From Bacteroidota bacterium (GTDB lineage Bacteria > Bacteroidota > Bacteroidia > AKYH767-A > OLB10), in contig JADKIC010000017.1 in assembly GCA_016721435.1 (NCBI GenBank), forward strand, positions 1-64,000: 64,000 nt of DNA. Direction: 5' to 3'. Positions 1-10,800 of the stretch are shown one piece after another (the stretch's first letter is position 1; every line of letters starts with the position of its first letter). Both the position numbers and the translations under genes were made by a program. The notes under the pieces are model-generated. The model searched no databases. It worked only from the letters and a program-made list of their open reading frames with translations, and had not been told where the DNA came from.

Positions 1-826
1 TAAAGGTATTAAATGAAAGTCCTCCGGATGATAAATTCGAAACACCTGCTCCGGGATCAAAATCAACAGTTCCTGAAAAACGCCCTGTTGTATAAATATT
101 CCCAGACGGATCTGTGGCTATACTCAAGACTTCTACATTTTCTACCCCGGCAAATCTTCTGGCCCAAACAAAATTTCCGGAAGAATTTAACTTTGTCACA
201 AACGCATTAAAAAAACCAACCGGTGAAGCAGAAGTTAAATTAGAAATACCAGCCCCGGATCGAAATCTTTGGTACCATTAAACCTACCACCAAAAATAAT
301 GTTTGAAGAAGCATCAGTAGTCAGCCCGTAAATATAATCACCATCACCGGCAAGCATTTTAGCCCAAACAAAATTTCCGGCATTTGACAATTTCAGAATA
401 AATAAATGTGAACCTCCGGTAGAATTTAAATTAAAGACCCCGCACCCGGATCAAAGTCTACAGTGCCTTCAAAATCTCCTGAAATAATTACATTACCCAT
501 CGGATCGATGTCCATTGCAAAGCTTCGGTCAGCTAAAGTTGCTCCGATTCTTTTCCCCCAGGAAAATACACCTGCCGAAGTAAATTTGCAAACGTAAACA
601 TCTGTCATCCAAAAGAGGTCACATTAACAACTCCGGCACCGGGATCCAAATCTATTGTTCCTCCAAAATGACCGGCTACGAAAACATTCCCGGCCGCATC
701 ATGTGCAACAGAGAATGCATAATTATTGACAGAACCAAAAAGACCTCTGGACCAAACATATCCTTGTGCCATCAGCCCATCCTTAAATGTCAATAATACC
801 AAAAGAAATAAGATTAAAAACCTCAT
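1..826 (-). CDS. SBBP-type beta-propeller repeat protein, secreted (partial, frameshifted)
   Basis: Start at 826 gives a Sec signal peptide (MRFLILFLLVLLTF...GLMAQ). The mature part is made of repeats of roughly 55-60 residues, each with a 'DAAGNVFVAGHFGGTIDL'-like strand followed by the hallmark DFDPGAG. At least four repeats are visible; the gene runs off the left edge, so the C-terminus (probably with a sorting tail) is missing. The reading frame breaks three times at or near DPGAG: near 607-608, at the C4 run 438-441 and at the C4 run 253-256. Restoring one base at each gives continuous repeats on the minus strand. SBBP repeats are typical of secreted Bacteroidota proteins of unknown function. 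A promoter-like motif lies upstream at 865-895. The family call is fairly safe; the function is unknown. Confidence 0.72.
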
Positions 827-864
827 TAACTACACTTTTACAGAAATTTATAAATAACCTTGTT

Positions 865-895
865 CAAAGTTATAAAATAATTTATACGTCTGCAA
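865..895 (-). promoter_or_regulatory. Putative Bacteroidota-type promoter of the SBBP gene
   Basis: Read on the minus strand, TTG (893-895) is followed 20 nt later by TAACTTTG (872-865), which matches the -7 consensus TAnnTTTG. It lies about 40 bp before the start codon at 826. Spacing is slightly longer than the usual 17-19 nt. Confidence 0.4.
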
Positions 896-993
896 GATAA
901 AATATGTTTATTAAAAAAGATGACTTGCCGCATCTGATTACAAGATTTAAACTCAATTAAAAGATTAAATTACAATGGTTTATGAACTTACTT

Positions 994-1726
994 TCATGCA
1001 TGCATCAATTGAAGAAACAACTCCTTTTTACGCCTTGAAACCTCCACTACTGAACCATCGCTCATGGTAACAAAATAACCTTCCGTTCTACTGAAATGCC
1101 TTACAAAGCGGAGATTGATAATATGCGAATGGTGCGCTCTAAAAAAACTGTTGATCCTGGAGCAACTCCTCGTACTCTTTGATGTTACGGGAGGCGGTGT
1201 ATTTATCCTTAGCAGTAAAGATATGTGTATAACTTCCATCGGCTTGCAGGCGGATAATTTCTTCTACCGGTATAAAAGAAAGGCCATCTTTTACCGGCAC
1301 AGCCAGTTTATCCGTTTTACGCTCATCAATACTTCGAACAATTTGGGCATACTGCTCGGAGCTATCATTTGTTTTTGCTTCCACATGATCCACTGCAGCT
1401 ATCAATTCATCCACATCAACCGGTTTCAATAAATAATCAGCAGCAGAAAAACGTATGGCTTTGATGGCATAATGCTGATGTGCGGTGACAAATATGGTTT
1501 TAAAGGAAGGTCTCTCGAAGCGCTTGAGGAGTTCGAAGCCACTTCCACGCGGCATTTCCACATCCAGAAAAATCAAATCCGGTTGCAACTTTCCAATTAA
1601 TGTTTCTGCTGTATCGACCGAATCGGCCTGACCTATAACTTGAACGGATTTGCAATTCTCTTCCAGAAGACGCTGCAAAGTCTCTCTTCCACTTTTTTCA
1701 TCGTCCACAATGATCGCTTTCATCAT
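994..1726 (-). CDS. LytTR-family response regulator (one frameshift)
   Basis: N-terminal receiver domain: acidic pocket VDD at residues 7-9, phospho-acceptor D55 in IFLDVEMP. It is followed by a LytTR DNA-binding domain whose second half (LQDQQFF | RAHHSHIINLRFVRHFS...MSDGSVVEVSRRKKELFLQ) lies in another frame. The break is at the A7 run 1141-1147 (T7 on the coding strand); removing one base restores a protein of about 244 residues, the normal length. It lies 58 bp downstream of the propeller sensor kinase and is very likely its cognate regulator, binding promoter DNA as a transcription factor. Start ATG at 1726 is the first in-frame methionine and fits the receiver fold. Confidence 0.88.
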
Positions 1727-1784
1727 ACCTTACCTTTCATGTCAAATATAGAACTTTACAGAAACAAAAACCAATAAAAAGAAA

Positions 1785-4711
1785 TTAAACGTTTTCCTGT
1801 TGTACAAGTTCACTAAATAACAACGAAACCCTTGTTCCGGCGGCCCCTCCATTTGCATGAAAAAGATCTTCTATTTCCAGGCTGATATTAGTATGCATCG
1901 TCGCGTTAAGAGCCTCTACTCTTTTCACACTCAACACAGAGCCGAAAGAATTATGATCCCTGATATTATGAATATTCCATTCCATAGCTGCTTTGCGCCC
2001 CACTCCGTTATCTTCAACTACAATCTGCAAATCGCTTCCAATTATTTTAACCCGTAACAGCAAGCGGCCATGTGTTTCCAGATGACCAATCCCATGCTTA
2101 ATAGCATTCTCCAGAAAAGGCTGGATCAACATCGGAGGAATTCGCAGAGATAGTGATTCGATTTCTTCATCCACATCGAGTACAAAATCAAATTTATCAC
2201 CAAAACGCTGCTGTTCCAACTCTACATACAGGCAATTCGCTTTAATTTCATCGTTAAGCAACACTTCCGACTCCAATGAATTATCCAATATCATTCGCAC
2301 CAAACGAGCAAACTTCGTAAGATATTTCTGTGCCGACTTTGTATCATTCTTCAAAATAAAATCCTGGATGGAATTCATCACATTAAAAATAAAATGCGGA
2401 TTCATCTGTGCTCTCAGCGCTTTCATCTCCAGTGAAAGCAATTGTTTGTTGAAATCCGTCTTTAACTGTTCCTTCTCTTTAATACTGCGAATACGACTTC
2501 TCGTGAATAAATAAACCAATGCCAACGTAATCATTGCTAATAAACCAAGGAACCACCATTGCTTCCAAAAAGGCGTAAGGACGGTGAACTGATAGGTAAT
2601 CGGATTCTCTGTTAATGTTCCTGTACTATTTCTGGCGGAAACACTAAAAAAATATTTACCGGGCTCCAGCGAAAGAAACTCTACGTGACGGTTGGTGGTG
2701 ACGGACGTAAACGTATCCGAATTGTGTACCAGAAAATAGGTATAATAAATCCTCTTATTACTCTTGTAGGAAATGGCCTCAAATCCGATACTAATGCTAT
2801 TCTCATCATAGTTGAGTTCCTTCACAAAGGACGTATCCTTATTATTCACAGACAGTTTTGTAAAATGCAATAAGGGAGAAACTGCATTTAGAAAATCCGT
2901 ATTCACATTAAAGAACGACACTGTACTTTTAGTGGCCAGCCACACTGTATCGTTTTTTATAATTAAATCATTGATTTCATTATCCGGCAAACCCTCGTTG
3001 ATACTGATATTCCGTATCTCAACTTCCTTTTTTTCAAAATCTTTAATAATTACCTTCTATAAACCATTGTAAGGACTACAGCAGATGGTATTTCTCCCAA
3101 TAGCAATCCGGTGAATGATATCACCAACAGCCATCCTTTGCTTGTATTGACCAAACCGTATCACTACGCATCAACATTAATCCATTTCCACGAGTGGCGA
3201 AACAAAGGGTGTTGTCGAATTGGGCTATATCGTCGACCCTGACATCCTCAAAATCTCTATGGAGAAGTCGACTTTTAGACAACTCCTTATTCAAAACACT
3301 CACTCCGCTATTTGTACCCAAATATAGCATCCCATCTTCTTTTTCAAATACACAGTTGGTTCGTTTATATATTGAAGTAAATAGAAAAAAGGAATCTCCA
3401 TCAATTTTATAGACGGCATTAATGGAAGCATTTAAAAAATCACCATTTCTTCGCCTGATAAAGCGTCCTTTCAATGATTGCGTACCATCACTCTTTAACG
3501 AAAAAAACTTTTTATTGTAAAGATAACCGGGATACTTCTTTGCTAGATAAATTCTATTCGTAGATGTATCTGAGAAGACCCCTGTTACATAATCTCCTGC
3601 ACCCAGCGGAAAGATGCATTTCGACATATCTGCATTAAATGCAGCCACCCCTCCGCTCCAGAAACCGGCATATACAGTCGATTTATCTGCAGTCAGACAA
3701 AGAGGTTCCAGCAAGCTGTCATTTTCGAACCGAAAGGACTTAATGCGCAAGTCATTCAGATAATATACACCACTATTCACGGTTGATATCCAAAAGCCGC
3801 CTTCAAAATCCTGATGAGAACAGGTAACAAAATCGTTCTTGAGAAAAACAGTTTCCTTCTTCAACTCTTGTTCATACCTGAACAAATAAATGCCATTGTA
3901 TGTAGCCACCCATAGTTTATGATCACTATCTTCATAAATATGATTAATTGTAACCGGCAATTCCATTAACAATTGAAGTTGATTACCGGAGAAGTTGTAT
4001 ATCCGGTTGGAGATCGAAATAATTAATCTTTTGTCATGAAGTCGCCGAACGAATACAGGCCCACTTTGTTCCCTCGTAAGTGACAAGGAATCATAAACAC
4101 CTAAACTATTTCTGAAATAAAACCAGGAGGGCTTTTGCAGATCTGCCAACGAATTCGCTGAAGAAACAAATCTTCCCGGAGCTATTTCATCGAAGAACAA
4201 TTTATTGTATTCAGTATTCACTTTACTACTAAAGAGCTGCTCTACTTTTCCATTTACATTAATCCTATATTCCCTAAATGACTACAGGAAAATGTCACAT
4301 TCTCCAAACTATCCACATAAAATTAAGAGGCACATAATTTTTAACAAGATTCACAATTAAAGGATTGAATTTATAACTATAAATACTGTCGTTTTCCAAA
4401 TAGAACAGGCGTCCGGAAAACGTTTGGAGCCATACTCTGTTTCGGGAATCCAGCACCATTTTGAACACTGTGTTATCCTCCAGACCATCAGCGGAAGTAA
4501 ACTTAGTAAATTCGTAACCGTTGTACTTAGCAAGTCCATGATCACTGGCGAACCATAAATAACCACTATTATCCTGCAGCACCTGATAAATCTGTGAAGA
4601 GGGCAAACCGTTTTGAGGAGTAAAATGAAAGAATAAAGGCTTGCTACCTTGCCCGGAAGCAAGAAAGACAGTACAAAGATAACAGGAGGCTATTGCCAGC
4701 CAATGCTTCAT
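1785..4711 (-). CDS. Two-component sensor: Reg_prop propeller, Y_Y_Y, LytS-type histidine kinase (frameshifted)
   Basis: Signal peptide at 4711 (MKHWLAIASCYLCTVFLASGQ), then propeller repeats with the pattern 'GLPSSQIYQVLQDNSGYLWF', a Y_Y_Y (triple-Tyr) domain, one transmembrane helix (WWFLGLLAMITLALVYLF) and a His_kinase domain with H-box QMNPHFIFNVMNSI, N-box PFLENAIKHG and G-box EDNGVGR. Three open pieces (4295-4711, 3121-4221, 1785-2990) are collinear and join if frame is restored near 4335, 4285, 3126 and 3058, giving about 975 residues, normal for this architecture. The periplasmic propeller presumably senses a ligand (often glycan-derived in the family) and the cytoplasmic kinase phosphorylates the LytTR regulator 58 bp downstream. 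Whether the breaks are sequencing errors or real decay cannot be settled here; I favour errors. Confidence 0.85.
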
Positions 4712-4788
4712 ATTTCTGAAAATAACTGACTAAAAATAGTAAATACTTCCGCAATAAAAAAGCGCGCGGCACCATTCAAAAAGGGAAA

Positions 4789-5466
4789 TCAAATGTCAAA
4801 CCACTTCTTCTTATGTACAAGATTAATGGCTTGTGCCTTGGAGCTCACCTGAAGTTTACTGTATATATTGGCAATATGCTTTCTAACGGTATGGGCGCTC
4901 AGGAATAATTTATCGGCAATAATCTTATAATCGTGGCCTTGCACTAAAAGTCTTAAAACTTCCAATTCCCGATCTGACAACTCCGTTTCACCATTCGCCC
5001 CCACATTTTCTGTCGAATTGACAGGTGATGATCGTGCCAGCATATTCATTGCTTTTCGGGCGATAGAGGGGCTCATCGGAACACCACCTACTTCCATAAT
5101 CTGGCGAATAAAATCTTCAATTACCTCTACTTTTTCGTCTTTCAACAAATATCCGTTTGCTCCACATCGTATCGCTTCAAATATTTTATCTTCATCATCA
5201 AAAATGGTGAGCATCAAAAAATTCACATCCGGATATAATATCTTCGCTGCAGTTACAGCAGATATACCGTCCATTTCCGGCATTTCAATGTCCATCAACA
5301 CCACTTGTGGCCTTTCCTCCACACGCAGCACCTTCATTCGTTCCAGAAAATCTTTTCCGTTCTTAGCCAGCATCACAATTTGAAGTGATTCGGAAGCACC
5401 CAGACCATCCCGCAGTGTGGACCGGTTCTGTTGTTTATCATCTACTATTGCGATACGAATACTCAT
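4789..5466 (-). CDS. NarL/FixJ-family response regulator (receiver + LuxR HTH)
   Basis: Intact 225-residue protein. Receiver domain: VDD at 8-10, phospho-acceptor Asp59 in VVLMDIEMPEMDG, conserved Lys in GYLLKDE. C-terminal LuxR-type helix-turn-helix: LSDRELEVLRLLVQGHDYKI, then LFLSAHTVRKHIANIYSKL. It follows the TPR sensor kinase gene (7443-5543) by 76 bp and precedes the propeller sensor by 77 bp, so the four genes from 7443 down to 994 could be one transcript with two complete two-component systems. Probable partner: the TPR/HisKA_3 kinase, since HisKA_3 kinases pair with NarL-type regulators. Target genes are unknown. Confidence 0.93.
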   Translation of the reverse strand: MSIRIAIVDDKQQNRSTLRDGLGASESLQIVMLAKNGKDFLERMKVLRVEERPQVVLMDIEMPEMDGISAVTAAKILYPDVNFLMLTIFDDEDKIFEAIRCGANGYLLKDEKVEVIEDFIRQIMEVGGVPMSPSIARKAMNMLARSSPVNSTENVGANGETELSDRELEVLRLLVQGHDYKIIADKLFLSAHTVRKHIANIYSKLQVSSKAQAINLVHKKKWFDI

Positions 5467-5542
5467 ATAGTTATAGAAATCAAAAGTGAACCATTAACAC
5501 TCCATAAACAATAACTCAAATGTAGTAAAAGATTCAGGGCCA

Positions 5543-7443
5543 TTATTTATCCTTAAAACTCAAACTGACCACTGTGCCCTTCGTTTTCTCCGATTCAATA
5601 CGGATCTTCAAATCTGATTCGCCGGCGCGTTGTTTCATATTTTCTAACCCATAATGGTTCTCATAATCCAATGATGTATCAAAACCAATTCCATTATCTT
5701 GTACTTCAATTGACCATTCTCCATTTTCCATTGTCTTGAACTTCATAGAAACTAAATTACCACGGGAATGAACGGCAGCATTATAAACAGATTCCTGAAT
5801 AATCCTGAAAACATTTAGTGAATCCACCGGTGACAACGACACGTCGTGCAGGATTTCCTCCACAATTTCGAGTCTTGCGTTCTCCACATCTTCTAACTGC
5901 TTCTTAGCATATACTTTTAGACGATCAGCCAATTGACTAAATGCTACTTTCTCTTTTTTTAATGTCCAGATCGTTTCCCGCAAATCTGCAATGGTGCGAC
6001 GGGAAGCGATATTAATCTCATCGAGCATGAGGGGTGAAACAACTTTCGCATCATTCAAACCTGAGCGATAAATATCAATTTTCCGACTAATAAATCCAAG
6101 CTGGGTCCCAATATTATCATGCAACTCAGCTGCAATTCTGGAACGTTCTTCTTCACGGGCCTTCGCCATTCCAATCAAAGCCATACTTCCTGCCTCTGCC
6201 GGTATTGGTTAAAATACTGAATACCTATAACTCCAATCAGAATAAAAAGGGTAAGTGACCCATAGATAATATAATTCCGTCGTGAAAGCAAAAGCTCTTG
6301 TCTGACAATTTGCTGTTCCTTTTTCTCCAGATCATACTTCGCCGTCATTTCAGCTAAGGCATCCGCGGAAACCACTTTATTGATAGAATCCTTCAGTTGC
6401 ATTATTCGTTCTAACTCTTTCGAATAACTCAGCATATCACTGCAAGCTTTGTAATTTTCAGCCAAGCCTTCATGTAAAATCAACTCCTTCGATTTAATTT
6501 TAAAATCTTTCGCCATCTGCAGCGCTTCTTTACAAATAAGGATACCCTTATCGCATTCCCCATAGGTAGAATAAAATACACTAAGTTGATACATATCTGA
6601 TAGGATATAAAAGACATCACCAATTTGCTTACGTACTTCCAGTGCATCATTCAACAACTTTGCTGCCTCAACTTTCCGATTCAGATCAATGAGGATGTCT
6701 GCTTTAATTGCATATCCATTAGCAATCGACCTTAGATTCTCTCCTTCCAATGCCAATCGTATTGACAAATCAATATACTTCAACGCGGAATCATTTTGAT
6801 CGATGGAATTATAAGTAGCTGCGAGATTCTGAGGAACCACAGGATATTGTCCGAGATCGTTAGTATTACCGGCAGCACTCATCGCCTTATAGAACCAGAG
6901 AATAGCCTCCTTATAATTTTCGGTTTCCATATGCACCCAACCCACACCATTACGGCCGGCAATAACAAATTCACTATTCCCTTGTTGCTCTGCCTTTTTC
7001 AACACATCAAAATAGGCTTTCATCGCCTCCTTATATTGACCCATACGCACATACTGCGCAGCTCGCAAATGCAAAAAACGAAAAAGAAACTGATCTGCAT
7101 TTTCTCTGTTCTCAAGGACTCTGATATTTGAATCACAATAATTCATCACCTCCGGACCCGCCGCACTGTTTTGCAGTACGATAGTTGTATAGTAATTCAG
7201 CAGAAATTTAGTATGCTCTGAAATAGTATCACCTGCTAATGAATCTACGAAATGAATATACTGCTGAAAAGAATCTACCGGTATTGAATTCCGTTCTTCC
7301 ATTAATGCCAACAAAGCGGCATACAAATTTGAGCCTGTCTCATTGTAAACCCGGCTTTTTAAAATACTTAACCGCTCAGTCTGAGCAAATAAAGAAGTGC
7401 TGAATAGGATAAGCAGAGACATGAACTTCACTCTAATTCGCAT
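5543..7443 (-). CDS. TPR-containing sensor histidine kinase (HisKA_3/HATPase, one frameshift)
   Basis: Signal peptide at 7443 (MRIRVKFMSLLILFSTSLFAQ), then a helical region with tetratricopeptide repeats (about residues 60-350; e.g. GQYKEAMKAYFDVLKKAEQQ), a coiled segment, one transmembrane helix (YIIYGSLTLFILIGVIGIQY), and the kinase core with H-box EEERSRIAAELHDNIGTQLG and ATPase motifs NVFRIIQESVYNAAVHS and DNGIGFD. The sensor part ends at 6175 and the kinase part opens at 6184 in another frame; a single base near 6180 joins QYRQRQEV to MALIGMAKAREEER, giving about 634 residues, the usual size of Bacteroidota TPR-sensor kinases. Two overlapping genes would be an alternative reading. The cognate regulator is the NarL-type protein just downstream. 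Confidence 0.88.
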
Positions 7444-7871
7444 GACTTAAAGATACTAATTTACACAATACAGTAAACAAAAATCACACAGCAATTTTCC
7501 GCATGATTCTCTATTTACAATGCGAAATTAACCAGAATTGGTGATTGCACCCTAATGAGACAACCTTCATCTTTGAATACTCGATTTAAATTCAATTAAA
7601 TTACATCATATGAGGTATTGTGTAAGCAAAACTCTTAAAATGGATTTAATTCCTATGCAACAGTTCATTTAAAACCATCCACTCGAATCTCATTGCAAAA
7701 AGCAAGAGTTAACTATGCCTTAACATTGTCATTATTCCTATGAAATACAAGATAAAATGAATGCCCATTAAAATACTTGAAATTTTTTACCAATTAATAC
7801 TACAAAATAACCCAAATGTAGTATTGCAGCACAATATTGATTCACTGAAATTTGAAAAAAACTCTAAAACC
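7444..7871. other. Divergent intergenic region, 428 bp
   Basis: AT-rich spacer between the divergently transcribed TPR sensor kinase (minus) and the giant surface-protein gene (plus). It should hold both promoters, but I see no unambiguous TTG-N17-19-TAnnTTTG. There is a near-match TATCTTTA (one mismatch) on the minus strand just before 7443. Confidence 0.4.
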
Positions 7872-10800
7872 ATGAAAAAATTATCCACATTGATCATGCT
7901 TTTAATCCTGTTTTCAGGATTTGCAAAAGCGGAAACAGAGCCCAACGATACGTGGGATCTTGCGAACACTGTACTATTAGGACAAACGGAGACCGGAACG
8001 GCAGGATTAGCGCAAGAACAGGACTGGTGGACTGTTTCTATTCCTGACGACGGAACCCTAACGTTAAATTGGACATCGTTAAACGGAAATCTTGTGTATT
8101 GTCAAATTTATGACACATTGGGTGTTTTGCAATTTGCTTCAAATTACACCGGCTCCACCAACACTATTAATGCAACGGGAGTTGCTGCCGGATATTACTA
8201 TATTAAATTTTATTCCTATTATACTACTGAACTCACCGGCTATAGTTTTACGCCCTCGTTTACTCCTGCCGGCGTGCCCAATGATCCGTCTACAAACGAC
8301 TTGTACACACAGGCGTCCCTCCTGGCCTTGAATGATTCTGTTACCGGACATATTGGTTATTATCACAATTCCTATGATGATCTCAATGACTGGTGGGCTG
8401 TTACAGTAAACCTTGATGGCAGATTGGATTTCTCCATCACTAGCTTAAACAGTCAAAATGTATATGCGCTACTTTATGATGGCGATGGAACGACAATTCT
8501 TGCAGGAAGCTATACGACAACTACTAATACATATAGTGAAGATGGTCTTGCCCCCGGCACTTACTATATACTAGTGAAAACATTTTATCCACAAGAATTT
8601 GCCCCCTATAAATTAAAAAATAATCTTGTACTTCCGCCTAACACCACGGAATCGGGTATTCCAAATGATTTTGCACTGAATGCCACAAGTATTAACTTAA
8701 ACGACTCCATCAATGGACATATTGGTTATAGATACAATGGTGACGATGATTTAAGAGATTGGTATAAATTTACAACTACTGAAGACGGACATATCTTTAT
8801 AAAACTAGATGTCTTCAATGGTCAAAATGTATTTGCACAAATTTTTGACGGAGACACAACAACGATAATCACCGGAAGTTATACGACTACCGGCGCAACT
8901 TATTCTATTAATGGAAAAGCTGCAGGAACTTACTATGTAAGAGTACGAAATTTTTATGATACGGAATGGTCACCCTACGCTATCCGGTTAAATCTGGTGC
9001 CCACTGTTCCGGATGATCCTGAAAACAACAATACTCCGGCTACCGCTGTGGTGATCAATCCGGGAGATTCAGTGACCGGGCATATTGGATACACCTACAT
9101 GAGTTACGACGATGTGAATGACTGGTATCAGGTGACTACCAATGCTGATGGAGAAATTGTTTTCAAGATTCATTCTTTGAATACACAAAATGTGTATGCT
9201 GAATTGTTTGACAATGATGGTGTCACAGAGCTTGCAGGAAGTTATACCACAACAACGGCCACGTTCAACAAAAATGGATTAGCAGCGGGAACTTATTTTA
9301 TCCGGATTAGAACTTATTACCTCAGTGAATTTGCTCCATACGATCTCACTGTAAACCTGATCGCTGCCCCACTAGCTAATGATGCTGAGCTAAATGATAG
9401 TGTTGAAATTGCTCAACCTCTACCTGTAAATACAAGTGTCACCGGACATATTGGTTATTTCTATAACGATTATGATGATTTGAATGATTACTATGCTTTA
9501 ACACTTCCGGTAGATGGGAAGTTGACCGTTACCATTGATCCGTAGCTTGGCCAATACACTTATACTGCCACACTTCTGCCTGCCAATACAGCAAAGAGCG
9601 GCCATTTGAACTTTTACTATAATTTAGACGAAGATAATATTGACTGGTGGGTTATTGGGTATGACGGTTCAGGCCCCATGACAATTACTGCGGCCATTGA
9701 ACAAAATCACTTCAACGCTGCTTATCCAACTTTCAACTACAGATTATATGCTGATACAACTGCCACACATATTTCCAGTGGCGCATGGACCGGACCGGCA
9801 TTAAATACATTAAACTTAACCGGACTTTCAGCAGGAACCTATTACCTGCGCCTGCTTCCTGCATTCTCTACTTTTGGAGCTTATGAATTGAATGCCCTGT
9901 ACACAGAAAATTGTGCGAACGTGGTTTCTATTACTTCCTCTTCTCAATTACCCGGCTGTCTGGGAACAATTGATTATTCTGTAAGTGGTGGCTTAGCTCC
10001 TTACACCGTGCAGTTATACAAGGACAATGTAGCTTATGGTTCACCCCAAGTAACAAATTCTACAGTTACCTTCAGCAGTTTACCAACCGGAACATATTAT
10101 GCACGTTCCTACTCCTTCGGTGCATCCGGGACATGTAATAATGTTTCAGCAAACACTGTCTTCTCAACACCTCCAGTGCCTTCCATTACAGCAGGAGGAC
10201 CTCTGAGTTTTTGTCAAGGTGGATCTGTTCAACTTAACAGCGATGCAGCAGCTTCTTATTTATGGAGTACCGGAGAAGTAACGCAAAATATAATTGTAAC
10301 ATCCGGTGGCAGTTATTCAGTAACTGTATATAATGCAGCGGGTTGTTTTGAAAATTCCATTCCGGTTAACGTCACTGTATTTACGAATCCTGCTACTCCA
10401 ACTATCACACCTATAAGTACAACAATTTGCCAGGGAACTACCACCACGCTGAGTGCCAGTACTGCTAATGCGTATCTCTGGTCAACCGGTGAAACGAGTC
10501 AAAATATTGTAACCGGTACTGCAGGATCTTATACAGTTACGGTATATAATATTAATAATTGCAGTGCTACATCTCTCGCCTCAACCGTATCAGTTAATCC
10601 TCTGCTCACCTGGTATGCGGATAATGACGGCGATAATTTCGGAAACCCAACCTCTTCTGTCCAGGATTGTAATCAACCATCCGGCTATGTAGCTGATAAC
10701 ACTGATTGTGATGATCTAAACATTTTTGTCTATCCGGGTGCAGCAGAACAATGCAATGCCATTGATGATGATTGTGACGGGCAAACGGATGAGGGTTGCA

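Noticed and set aside
253..608. Phase variation by homopolymer slippage in the SBBP protein
   Set aside because: The runs are only two to four bases long, and equal breaks occur in housekeeping genes, so sequencing error is more likely than programmed variation.
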